This document shows positions 56,970 to 64,000 of a DNA stretch of 64,000 nucleotides, piece after piece. The translations under genes were made by a program, and so were the position numbers. The DNA is taken from contig NZ_JACVUP010000015.1 in the NCBI RefSeq assembly GCF_016625195.1, forward strand, positions 1 to 64,000. Direction: 5' to 3'. Position 1 is the first letter of the stretch. Each line of letters opens with the position of its first letter. The notes under the pieces were generated by a model. It ran no database searches, was not told the DNA's origin, and worked only from the letters and a program-made list of their open reading frames with translations. Source of the stretch: Erwinia sp. S63. Lineage in GTDB: Bacteria; Pseudomonadota; Gammaproteobacteria; Enterobacterales; Enterobacteriaceae.

Positions 56970-57273
56970 AGCCTTTGTGATGCAGGTGCATGCGCACTGC
57001 CATGACGAATATTTGCGTCGCCATTCACCAATCTGGCCTGAGCTGGAACAGACGTTGAAAGCTCATGGTGCGCACAACTATGCGATTTGGCTGGATGCTG
57101 AACGTAACTTGCTGTTCGCCAGCGTGGAGATTGAATCAGAAACGCGTTGGGAGGCAGTGGCGAACACGGAAGTGTGCCAGCGCTGGTGGGCATCGATGAA
57201 AGACCTGATGCCGTCGAATGCGGATAACAGCCCGGTCAGCCACGCGTTAAAACCGATGTTTTTTATGCCGTAA
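56959..57273 (+). CDS. rhaM: L-rhamnose mutarotase
   Basis: 104 residues, the usual length. Interconverts alpha and beta anomers of rhamnose so the isomerase has its preferred form. [29 protein letters not shown] carries the catalytic His and Tyr region; [20 protein letters not shown] and [10 protein letters not shown] are conserved. It overlaps the rhaD end by 11 bases and is the last gene of the operon. Confidence 0.95.
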   Translation: MLRKAFVMQVHAHCHDEYLRRHSPIWPELEQTLKAHGAHNYAIWLDAERNLLFASVEIESETRWEAVANTEVCQRWWASMKDLMPSNADNSPVSHALKPMFFMP

Positions 57274-57300
57274 GGCTGGCAAATATTACGCTTTAGCGCA

Positions 57301-57333
57301 ATTAAGGGGCGGCCCAGGAGGTCGCCCCTTAAT
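57301..57333 (+). terminator. Terminator after rhaM
   Basis: Perfect 11-bp stem ATTAAGGGGCG/CGCCCCTTAAT. The T tract is short (AATTTA), and the hairpin also lies beyond the end of the convergent TetR gene, so it may serve both. Confidence 0.65.
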
Positions 57334-57367
57334 TTAGGGGGATAAAACATTACGGCTCGGCAAGATA

Positions 57368-58018
57368 TTATGCGTTCAACGCGCAGTAGCCTGCGAGGGC
57401 GGGCCAGATGGCCATCTGCGTATCCACAATGCCATCGAGATCGTCACGGCTTGCACCTTCACGGGCGCGCACTGACATGCCCTGCAACACGCAGGCCAGA
57501 TAGCTGGCCAACGTACCGCTGTTGGCACACTGCGGTAATTCACCGCGCTGCTGTCGAACATCCAAAAACTGTTTCAAGGCGTTTTCCTGCGCATGATGTT
57601 GCTTTGCCAGCATCTGCGCAATCTCGTCTGAGCCCGATGACAAGGCACTGGAGGTGCAGATAAAGAAACAGCCCGCGGGTTTATCGCACTCGGTAAAACA
57701 AGCTGCAGTGGCTCGAAAATAGGCTTCAATCGCGGCTTTCACATCGAGTGTTTCATCGCTGAGCACCTGGTTACGCTGTGCGCTAAAGGTATCGATGTAG
57801 CGCTGCATTGCCGCACGGAACAGGCCTTCCTTGTTCTCAAACTCTGCGTAAAGCGTCGGCGCTTTCGCCCCCGTCGCGTTCACCAAATCTGACAGCGAGG
57901 TGCCTTCATAACCGTGTGCCCAAAACAACATTAACGCTTTATCCAGCGCATCGTTGCGATCAAATACTTTGGGGCGACCACGCGTTTTTCGATTAAGCGT
58001 GTCGGTCATTTGCGTCAT
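57368..58018 (-). CDS. TetR/AcrR family transcriptional regulator
   Basis: 216 residues. N-terminal helix-turn-helix (SLSDLVNATGAKAPTLYAEFENKEGLFRAAMQRY) after a basic RKTRGRPKVFDR arm, then a ligand domain of the TetR_C type with several cysteines (ATAACFTECDKPAGCFFICTSS) that could sense electrophiles. AGGTG precedes the ATG. Divergent from a DUF1471 gene; both promoters contain the same 24-bp element, so it probably represses itself and that gene. Confidence 0.88.
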   Translation of the reverse strand: MTQMTDTLNRKTRGRPKVFDRNDALDKALMLFWAHGYEGTSLSDLVNATGAKAPTLYAEFENKEGLFRAAMQRYIDTFSAQRNQVLSDETLDVKAAIEAYFRATAACFTECDKPAGCFFICTSSALSSGSDEIAQMLAKQHHAQENALKQFLDVRQQRGELPQCANSGTLASYLACVLQGMSVRAREGASRDDLDGIVDTQMAIWPALAGYCALNA

Positions 58019-58050
58019 AGGGACACCTCACTGCATGAAGAACATGTGAT

Positions 58051-58074
58051 TAAATTACCGATCGCTAACTAAAT
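58051..58074. promoter_or_regulatory. Candidate TetR operator, copy 1
   Basis: Core TTACCGATCGCTAA (58055-58068) is palindromic at 12 of 14 positions, 36 bases before the TetR start. The 24-bp element around it matches copy 2 (58252-58275) at 19 of 24 positions, including the flank CTAAAT. Confidence 0.65.
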
Positions 58075-58251
58075 ATGCAAGCGCAGCCGACATTCCCTCT
58101 CATTCACTTTGCCCGTTTGTGCTTTACCTGCGGCACAACACTCATATCGATAAGTGAAAAAGGGCGCTAAAGCCCATAATCACGCCACTTCTTAATAAAA
58201 TAATGACCGTTAATAAAATGATTGACGAGATGCCCAGTTCGGCGCTAGCAT

Positions 58252-58275
58252 TTAATTAACGGTTGTTAACTAAAT
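58252..58275. promoter_or_regulatory. Candidate TetR operator, copy 2
   Basis: Core TTAACGGTTGTTAA (58256-58269) with symmetrical TTAAC/GTTAA ends, 37 bases before the DUF1471 gene. It is the partner of copy 1; both cores fit TTAnCGnTnGnTAA. Confidence 0.65.
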
Positions 58276-58312
58276 TCAACCGACCCCTTTCATCTGCATA
58301 AGAGAGACGATC

Positions 58313-58570
58313 ATGAAAAGCATTAAATTGGTATTAGCCGCTGTCGCACTGTCATCCATCGCGTTTGGTAGCATGGCTGCCGAATTAGTGAATCAGGCTC
58401 CATTGAACCAGCAACAAATTGGTGTGGTGAGTGCATCAGGTAGCACTAACCTGACTTCACTGGAGAACCAGCTATCGGAGAAGGCGAGTGCTGCCGGAGC
58501 AAAGTCGTTCCGCATCACTTCGACCTCTGGCAACAACAAGCTAAATGGCACAGCGGTAATTTATAACTAA
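58313..58570 (+). CDS. DUF1471 periplasmic stress protein (BhsA/McbA/YhcN type)
   Basis: 85 residues: signal peptide ending near GSMAA, then a single DUF1471 domain (IGVVSASGSTNLTSLENQLSEKASAAGAKSFRITSTSGNNKLNGTAVIYN). Relatives are small periplasmic or outer-membrane-associated proteins that change biofilm formation, copper or acid tolerance. GAGAGAC lies before the ATG. The divergent TetR gene and the shared operator suggest chemical or stress induction. Confidence 0.88.
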   Translation: MKSIKLVLAAVALSSIAFGSMAAELVNQAPLNQQQIGVVSASGSTNLTSLENQLSEKASAAGAKSFRITSTSGNNKLNGTAVIYN

Positions 58571-58593
58571 TTACCAAAGCGCGAAGAATGGCG

Positions 58594-58619
58594 CAGGGGC
58601 GCACTGATGTGTGCCCCTG
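58594..58619. terminator. Hairpin after the DUF1471 gene
   Basis: CAGGGGC/GCCCCTG with an inner GCAC/GTG extension, in the gap to convergent sotB. No T run; a moderate terminator candidate. Confidence 0.45.
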
Positions 58620-58632
58620 GTTATGAAGCGGA

Positions 58633-59817
58633 TTATCCGTTTGAACGAAGTTGCGGATACCGACGGAAGATAGTGATACACCAGAACAACGCAGCCAGAC
58701 CAATCAATCCACCCACGTTACCCACATCCGACATTTTCAGGTGTTCGCTGACCTGATTACCCAACAGGGCACCCGCGCCAATCCCGATATTATAAATTCC
58801 TGAGAACAATGACATCGCCACATCGGTAGCATCCGGCGCCAGTGACAGCACGCGAACCTGCATCGCCAGGCCAATCATCATCATCGCCATGCCCCAGAAA
58901 ATACACAGCAGCGAAATAGCAGCAGGACGCACAGCGGCAAACAGCAACAGCCCCATACTCAAGGTGATGATGCCAATCGCCGCCAGTAACATCGCAGAAG
59001 GGAACTTGTTGCCCAGCGTACTGAACAGCACGCTGCCGATAATCCCGGCTGAGCCGAACAGCAACAGCAGCAGCGTCGTGAAATTCTCATCCGCGTTAGC
59101 CACCACCTGCATAAAAGGTTCGATGTAGCTGTAAGCGGTGTAGTGCGCGGTGACCACCAGCGTGACCAGAATGTACATCGCCACCAGCGCCGGACGGCGG
59201 AACAGCATCGGCACGCTGCTTAGTGAGCCGGTGTGTTCACTCGGCAGGCGCGGCAATATCCGCACCAGCAAAATCAAAAGTACCAACGCTGACAAACCGA
59301 TCATGCCGAAAGTGGTACGCCAGCCGAGGTATTGCCCAACGATGCGACCAATCGGCACGCCCAGCACCATCGCCAATGCCGTACCGGTTGCCAGCATACT
59401 CAGCGCCTGGGTTTTCTTACCCGCAGGTGCAACACGAATCGCCAGTGAAGCGGTAATCGACCAGAACACTGCGTGCGCCAGCGCGATACCGATACGTGAA
59501 ATCACCAGCGAGGTGAAATCCCATGCCACGGACGACAGCACATGGCTGGCGATAAACAGAATGAACAACACCGACAGCAAAAGACGACGCTCAATATTGC
59601 GCGTCAGCAGCATCAGCGGCAGCGACAGCAGCGCAACGACCCACGCATAAATGGTCAGCATGATGCCGACATCGGCGGTTTTCATGGCGTAACTCGCCGC
59701 TATATCCGACAGCAGGCCAACAGGCACAAATTCAGTGGTATTAAATACAAAGGCGGCAATGGCCAGCAGCACAACGCGTAGCCAGGCTGTTTTACGTGAG
59801 ACGGTAATTGATTGCAT
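58633..59817 (-). CDS. sotB: Sugar efflux transporter SotB
   Basis: 394 residues, 12 membrane helices; matches E. coli SotB/YdeA. The start [16 protein letters not shown] is chosen by homology (E. coli has SRKVAWLRVV at the same place); 15 more residues are open upstream. [19 protein letters not shown] is the drug:H+ antiporter-type signature. It exports arabinose, lactose and IPTG-like sugars and prevents sugar overload. Confidence 0.93.
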   Translation of the reverse strand: MQSITVSRKTAWLRVVLLAIAAFVFNTTEFVPVGLLSDIAASYAMKTADVGIMLTIYAWVVALLSLPLMLLTRNIERRLLLSVLFILFIASHVLSSVAWDFTSLVISRIGIALAHAVFWSITASLAIRVAPAGKKTQALSMLATGTALAMVLGVPIGRIVGQYLGWRTTFGMIGLSALVLLILLVRILPRLPSEHTGSLSSVPMLFRRPALVAMYILVTLVVTAHYTAYSYIEPFMQVVANADENFTTLLLLLFGSAGIIGSVLFSTLGNKFPSAMLLAAIGIITLSMGLLLFAAVRPAAISLLCIFWGMAMMMIGLAMQVRVLSLAPDATDVAMSLFSGIYNIGIGAGALLGNQVSEHLKMSDVGNVGGLIGLAALFWCITIFRRYPQLRSNG

Positions 59818-60160
59818 GGGGTTCAAATCGATCTGACAGCGAGTGAGGGGGTGAAAACGCACCCGGTTAAGTGACCTGCATCACAAATTGGGGCTATTGT
59901 GGAGCATTAGTGAGCGGATGAAAACCATGAGTACCGTTTTTATTCCTGATTATTTTTTATCGCTAAAGCTCGTGGTAATAGCCTGAGGTTATTATCCATT
60001 CTTACTTTTTGTCTCAGGGAGGCATGGCGGGCAAGAACAACCAGGGCGTAGCGCTTTACGATCCAGTGATGACCAAGTCGGCTGTTTCTGTATTAGAACG
60101 ATGTGACAGCCGTACTTAACATAACCCTGTAAGCGCTACGCCATTGTCAGACCAGTATTA
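59818..60160. other. Gap between sotB and the Cys/His small protein gene
   Basis: 343 bases with no gene seen. The left part carries the sotB promoter; the right third is filled by the nested inverted repeat at 60045-60142. Confidence 0.5.
60045..60142. repeat. Nested inverted repeat, possible extragenic palindromic or MITE-like element
   Basis: Outer arms GGCGTAGCGCTTTAC (60045-60059) and GTAAGCGCTACGCC (60129-60142) pair with one bulged base. Inner arms CGGCTGT (60079-60085) and ACAGCCG (60106-60112) pair as well, so the 98 bases can fold into a long cruciform. No target duplication or transposase is visible. I found no second copy in the window. Confidence 0.6.
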
Positions 60161-60418
60161 TCAGAGTTGCACCATATGTTTTAGCGCCACGCTATGCTGA
60201 GTGGTCAGGCTTTTTTTTACCGTCACCGGACAGCAATGTTCACATCCAAGGGCACTGGAATAGAATTTACGTGCTTGTTGAATAGCGGCCGTGGCGGTGT
60301 AGAAAGTGCCGAGAAAGCGCCGTGCACCATCAGATGGCAGGAACGGGCAGCCTGTTGCATGTACCACATGGTTGTCGTTATAGCCTGCATGCTTATCGAC
60401 GTAATAATAGAGTTGCAT
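60161..60418 (-). CDS. Small Cys/His-motif protein of unknown function
   Basis: 85 residues. HVVHATGCPFLPS, then RRFLGTFYTATAAIQQARKFY and GCEHCCPVTVKK: the pattern H-x3-GC-x2-LP ... LG-x-F ... A ... GC-x2-C recurs in small uncharacterised proteins of many Gram-negative bacteria and looks like a metal site. It loosely recalls the Ada-type zinc fold (HxxxC ... CxxC), but that is inference. No signal peptide. The gene stands alone. Confidence 0.7.
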   Translation of the reverse strand: MQLYYYVDKHAGYNDNHVVHATGCPFLPSDGARRFLGTFYTATAAIQQARKFYSSALGCEHCCPVTVKKSLTTQHSVALKHMVQL

Positions 60419-60585
60419 CTAACGTCCTCATTGCTGTGTAAAAAGAAAATCTAACTATTGTTGGAATAAAAAGGATTATAGCGACGAATCGTCGTTTTGT
60501 TTTATGTGGGACTGTTTGATGGCCCGATTCTGTGGGCTTTAGGGAGAGGCGGGGCGCAGCGGCCCCGTCGTTTAGATGAAAGGTA

Positions 60586-61842
60586 TTACAGTTTTCGGCA
60601 CTGTAAACGCCAGCCGACGAACAAAGCCATTAGCAACAGCACACTAATAAACAGGGTTACGCCCGTCCAGCCATAGCTGTGCCAGAACACGCCGCCTAAT
60701 GTCCCCGCCACGCTGGAACCCACGTAATAGCTGAACAGATAAAGTGACGAGGCCTGGCCTTTGGCGCGGCGTGCGCGTGGACCAATCCAGCCGCTAGCAA
60801 CGGAATGTGCAGCAAAAAAGCCGGCAGTAAACAGCATCATTCCCGGCAGTATCAGCCAGAGTGAATTGAAAACGGTGAGCAACAATCCAGCCAGCATAAT
60901 GGCGGTGGCGCCAATCATCACCGGACCACGACCAAAACGACTGGTCATCGCGCCTGCTTTGGGAGAACTCCACGAGCCAGTCAGATAAACCACCGACAGC
61001 AGTCCCACCACCGCCTGGCTTAACGACCAGGGCGCGCTTAACAAACGGTAGCCGATGTAGTTAAACAGCGTCACAAACGCGCCCATCAGCAGGAAACCTT
61101 CTGCAAACAGGAACGGTAAACCCTTGTCGCGCCAGTGCAGGCGGAAGTTGATAAACAGACTACGTGGGCGCAACGAGGCGGGGCGGAAATGGCGTGATGC
61201 GGGTAAAATTTTCCAGAACATCAGTGCGCCAGCTAATGAGAAGCAGCCGATCACGCCGACGGCGACACGCCACGAGAAGAAATCGGTCAGCACCCCGGTG
61301 AGCAAACGTCCACTCATGCCGCCAATGGAATTACCGCTGATATACAGTCCCATCGAGAAGGCAATCACGCGGGGATGTATCTCTTCACTCAAGTAGGTCA
61401 TCCCGACCGCTGCCACGCCGCTGAGAGACAGCCCGATGAGTGCACGCATCATCAAAATGCCTTGCCAACTGGTCATGGTGGCCGAGATCAACGTGCAAAT
61501 GGCGGCGAGCATTAAGGCTGTGACCATCACCGATTTACGCCCAATCGCATCGGATAGCGGGCCGGTCACCAGCAAGCCTAACGCCATCAACCCCGTTGAG
61601 AGTGACAATGAAATACTGCTTTCGGCGGGAGAGACGCCAAACTGTTGTGACAGCACGGGCAGAATCGGCTGCACACAGTACAGCAGCGCGAAGGTAGCCA
61701 ATCCTGCAGAGAATAAGGCCAGCGTGACACGCATAAACTGCGGCGATCCACGCTCAATCCATTCTGAGGGGGCTACGGTTGAAGCAGGCTTAACGGACAA
61801 CTCGTCTTCATGAATTGTCACTGCCTGGGAAGAGCGACTCAC
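60586..61842 (-). CDS. ynfM: MFS transporter YnfM
   Basis: 418 residues (417 in E. coli). A GTG at 61842 with AAGGA seven bases upstream is preferred because VSRSS matches the E. coli start MSRTT; an earlier GTG at 61875 is open. Twelve membrane helices, with RVTLALFSAGLATFALLYCVQPILP at the first and GPLSDAIGRKSVM as the MFS loop. YnfM exports arabinose or similar compounds according to overexpression work in E. coli. It is divergent from ynfL, its likely regulator. Confidence 0.92.
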   Translation of the reverse strand: MSRSSQAVTIHEDELSVKPASTVAPSEWIERGSPQFMRVTLALFSAGLATFALLYCVQPILPVLSQQFGVSPAESSISLSLSTGLMALGLLVTGPLSDAIGRKSVMVTALMLAAICTLISATMTSWQGILMMRALIGLSLSGVAAVGMTYLSEEIHPRVIAFSMGLYISGNSIGGMSGRLLTGVLTDFFSWRVAVGVIGCFSLAGALMFWKILPASRHFRPASLRPRSLFINFRLHWRDKGLPFLFAEGFLLMGAFVTLFNYIGYRLLSAPWSLSQAVVGLLSVVYLTGSWSSPKAGAMTSRFGRGPVMIGATAIMLAGLLLTVFNSLWLILPGMMLFTAGFFAAHSVASGWIGPRARRAKGQASSLYLFSYYVGSSVAGTLGGVFWHSYGWTGVTLFISVLLLMALFVGWRLQCRKL

Positions 61843-61914
61843 GGAATATCCTTGGATGAGAAACGGTTTGGTCACTGTAGGAAAGTGTGATTAGGTTGTA
61901 CAATATATTAATAA

Positions 61915-61926
61915 TCTCAAATGAGA
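61915..61926. promoter_or_regulatory. Palindrome in the ynfM/ynfL control region
   Basis: TCTCAAATGAGA is a 5-2-5 inverted repeat that contains the T-N10/11-A pattern of LysR boxes, 10 bases before the ynfL start. It is a candidate YnfL operator. Confidence 0.4.
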
Positions 61927-61936
61927 CGTTTTAGAT

Positions 61937-62833
61937 ATGAATATCGAGTTGCGCCATTTACGTTATTTCGTTGCTGTTGCCGAGGAACTGCATTTCGGTC
62001 GTGCGGCACAGCGATTAAATATCTCCCAACCGCCACTTAGCCAACAAATTCTACAGCTGGAGCAGGAGATCGGCGCGCAGCTATTCACCCGTACCAATCG
62101 CAGCGTGCAGATTACACCAGCCGGTCAGCTGTTTTTACAGGATGCGCGCGCCATTCTGCTTCAGGTTGAACAAGCCGCCAGTCGCGCGGCTCGTGTGCAT
62201 AGTGGACAAGAAGGGGAGCTGCGCATTGGCTTCACCTCTTCCGCTCCCTTCACCGGATTGGTTTCCGATGCGCTGTATCAATTTCGTCAGCGTTGGCCGG
62301 AAGTGCATATTTCGATGCAGGAAAATAACACCCGCCAGCAGTTGGCACCGCTGCATGAGGGTCGGCTGGATTTGGGCGTGATGCGCAACACGCCGCTGCC
62401 GAGCGATTTACAGCATCGGGTGCTCTTACGCGAACCGTTGTGTGCGCTGGTGCATTGGGCTCATCCTCTGGCGGATGCCGAATCGATCTCCATTCAGGCA
62501 CTGGCCAACGAGCCCTTCGTGTTTTTTGACCCGCAGGGTGGTACAGCGTTGTACGGTGAAACACTGGCGCTTCTGCACCGTTATCAAATCAAACCGTTTA
62601 TTACACAGGAAGTGGGCGAAGCGATGACAATTCTCGGTCTCGTTGCTACCGGATTAGGAGTGTCCATATTACCGGCCTCTTTCCGGCGTGCGCGATTGGC
62701 GGATGTGGTGTGGATTCCTTTGCAGGAGCACGATGCCATTTCTGAAGTCTGGCTGGTCTGGTCCGCCACGCGTGAACCCAGTGCGCAAATGCACAATATG
62801 ATGCAATTGATGCTGCTGAATGCCGAAATTTAA
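61937..62833 (+). CDS. ynfL: LysR-family regulator YnfL
   Basis: 298 residues, matching E. coli YnfL from MNIELRHLRYFVAVAEELHFGRAA to its end. Winged helix with RLNISQPPLSQQILQLEQEIG and the effector domain with EVGEAMTILGLVATGLGVSILPASF. Order ynfM/ynfL-mlc is as in E. coli. It probably controls ynfM. Confidence 0.93.
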   Translation: MNIELRHLRYFVAVAEELHFGRAAQRLNISQPPLSQQILQLEQEIGAQLFTRTNRSVQITPAGQLFLQDARAILLQVEQAASRAARVHSGQEGELRIGFTSSAPFTGLVSDALYQFRQRWPEVHISMQENNTRQQLAPLHEGRLDLGVMRNTPLPSDLQHRVLLREPLCALVHWAHPLADAESISIQALANEPFVFFDPQGGTALYGETLALLHRYQIKPFITQEVGEAMTILGLVATGLGVSILPASFRRARLADVVWIPLQEHDAISEVWLVWSATREPSAQMHNMMQLMLLNAEI

Positions 62834-62860
62834 ATCGTCTGACGAATGATGGCCCGGTCT

Positions 62861-62882
62861 TTATGTGCGATAAATCACATTT
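62861..62882. promoter_or_regulatory. CRP site upstream of mlc
   Basis: TGTGCGATAAATCACA (62864-62879) fits TGTGA-N6-TCACA with one mismatch, flanked by TTTA and TTTC. E. coli mlc is also controlled by CRP and by Mlc itself. Confidence 0.7.
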
Positions 62883-62968
62883 CTAATCAAATATTTGACG
62901 CTGCCTGCCAATCTGCATCACCATAGCTGCTGTTTATTTAGAAGCGCGAAAATATCCGGGAGCAGGGC

Positions 62969-64000
62969 GTGAATCTGGACAGTCAGCCTGGCCACATTGA
63001 CCAAATAAAACAGACCAACGCAGGTGTGGTTTACCGACTGATTGACCTTTACGGCCCGATTTCGCGTATTGAGCTTTCTAAACGTGCCCAGCTGGCACCC
63101 GCCAGCATCACCAAAATTGTGCGTGAAATGCTGGATGCGCATCTGGTGCAGGAAACCGAGTTCCAGGATCCAGGCAGCCGTGGCCGTCCGGCCATTGGTT
63201 TGATTCTTGATACCCTCGCCTGGCACTATCTTGCCATCCGTATTCAACCGGGACAGATCACGTTAACGCTGCGCGATCTCAGCAGCCGTGCTTTGCAGGA
63301 AGATCGACTGCCACTGCCTGCCAGCGCTGACCAGCCGCTGCTGCAAACGCTGCAGCATATGGTTAATGACTTCTTCATCCGCCATCAGAACAAACTTGAG
63401 CGTCTTACTGCGATTGCCATCACGTTACCCGGCTTGATTAATGCGGCTTCCGGTGTAGTACACCGCATGCCGGGCTACGACGTGCAGGAGATGCCGTTAG
63501 GTGAAACGCTCTCCACGCTGACGGGGTTACCAGTATTCGTGCAGCATGACATCTCCGCCTGGACACTGGCTGAAGCGCTGTTTGGCGCTTCGCGCGGTGC
63601 GCAGGATGTGATTCAAATTGTGATTGATGAAACGGTAGGTGCAGGCGTGATCAGCGGGGGCCAGCTGTTACATAAGCGGGGTCGTGCGCTGGTTGAAATT
63701 GGCCATACGCAGATCGACCCCTATGGTCAGCAGTGTTACTGCGGTAATCATGGTTGTCTGGAAACCGTGGCCAGCACCGGCAGTTTATTGCAACTGGCGG
63801 CCCAGCGTTTATCTTCGCAACCCGACAGTTTGCTGCATCGTGAACCGCTAACCATCGCCAGTTTATGTGCAGCCGCGCAGCAGGGCGATCGACTGGCGCG
63901 TGATGTGATTGCCGGAGTCGGCCACCACATTGGTCGTATGTTGGCGATGATGGTGAATATCTTTAATCCACAACAAATTCTTATTGGTTCACCATTGAAT
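62969..64000 (+). CDS. mlc: Mlc, ROK-family repressor of glucose uptake genes (partial)
   Basis: 344 codons run open to the window end; the E. coli protein has 406 residues, so about 60 are missing. The start is GTG with GGGAG six bases before it. The N-terminal winged helix contains SKRAQLAPASITKIVREMLDAHL. The ROK domain follows, with the zinc site GHTQIDPYGQQCYCGNHGC. Mlc represses ptsG, ptsHI, manXYZ and malT until it is sequestered by the membrane glucose transporter EIICB. This gene is cut by the sequence end, not truncated in the genome. Confidence 0.95.
   Translation, partial: MNLDSQPGHIDQIKQTNAGVVYRLIDLYGPISRIELSKRAQLAPASITKIVREMLDAHLVQETEFQDPGSRGRPAIGLILDTLAWHYLAIRIQPGQITLTLRDLSSRALQEDRLPLPASADQPLLQTLQHMVNDFFIRHQNKLERLTAIAITLPGLINAASGVVHRMPGYDVQEMPLGETLSTLTGLPVFVQHDISAWTLAEALFGASRGAQDVIQIVIDETVGAGVISGGQLLHKRGRALVEIGHTQIDPYGQQCYCGNHGCLETVASTGSLLQLAAQRLSSQPDSLLHREPLTIASLCAAAQQGDRLARDVIAGVGHHIGRMLAMMVNIFNPQQILIGSPLN

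Noticed and set aside
60481..60500. CGACGAATCGTCG palindrome upstream of the Cys/His protein gene
   Set aside because: The loop would be one base, so it cannot be a terminator hairpin, and no gene ends there.

Overview
The window reads as core chromosome of an enterobacterium. Gene order and protein sequences follow Escherichia coli closely (nifJ, ldhA-ydbH-ynbE-ydbL, azoR/hrpA, asr-ydgU-ydgD, rstAB, ydgI-ydgH, pntAB, uspE-fnr, smrA, rhaBADM-rhaSR-rhaT, ynfM/ynfL-mlc). The insertions, losses and rearrangements relative to E. coli suggest Erwiniaceae, most likely Pantoea or a close relative (inference; no marker gene such as 16S rRNA is present). I saw no rRNA, tRNA, CRISPR array, prophage, integrase or insertion sequence. 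Gene density is high, and several convergent pairs have touching or overlapping stops.

Layout. 1-930: non-coding, with a terminator that closes a transcript from the left or a small RNA. 0.9-10.3 kb: a DUF2767 gene, pyruvate:flavodoxin oxidoreductase nifJ, an MgtC-family membrane protein, a DUF333 lipoprotein, D-lactate dehydrogenase, and the ydbH-ynbE-ydbL operon for envelope phospholipid transport. 10.4-16.7 kb: azoR, the RNA helicase hrpA, then the acid-shock group asr-ydgU-ydgD. 16.9-23.6 kb: an M32 carboxypeptidase directly behind rstAB, an unrecognised gene, ydgI and ydgH. 24-29.8 kb: pntAB, uspE, fnr, smrA. A good RstA box precedes asr, so the regulator and a likely target lie in the same window.

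29.8-49.3 kb is the accessory-metabolism part, made of small regulator-plus-transporter-plus-enzyme units: a LysR regulator with an AAHS-type transporter and the 2-oxoadipate dioxygenase HglS/YdcJ; a DoxX protein and a type-B carboxylesterase; a chemoreceptor with a sigma-28 promoter; a LysR regulator with a YbdL-like aminotransferase and an amino-acid binding protein; pepT beside an orphan dppA; and a LysR regulator with an M20 peptidase and an MHS transporter. Together these suggest scavenging of peptides and amino acids.

47.9-57.3 kb is a complete L-rhamnose regulon: aldA (lactaldehyde dehydrogenase), the rhaT importer, the regulators rhaR and rhaS, and the enzymes rhaB, rhaA, rhaD and rhaM. 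A recognisable CRP site and RhaS operator lie between rhaS and rhaB. Two small genes (a YoaK-like 32-residue membrane peptide and a 107-residue protein) sit between aldA and rhaT.

57.4-64 kb: a TetR regulator and a divergent DUF1471 (BhsA/McbA-type) gene whose promoters share an almost identical 24-bp element, the sugar efflux gene sotB, a nested inverted repeat of about 100 bp, a small Cys/His-rich protein, ynfM/ynfL, and mlc, which is cut by the window end. The candidates most worth following are the twin TetR operators, the LysR-AAHS-HglS unit, the M32 gene at the usual place of tus, and the small-protein genes.
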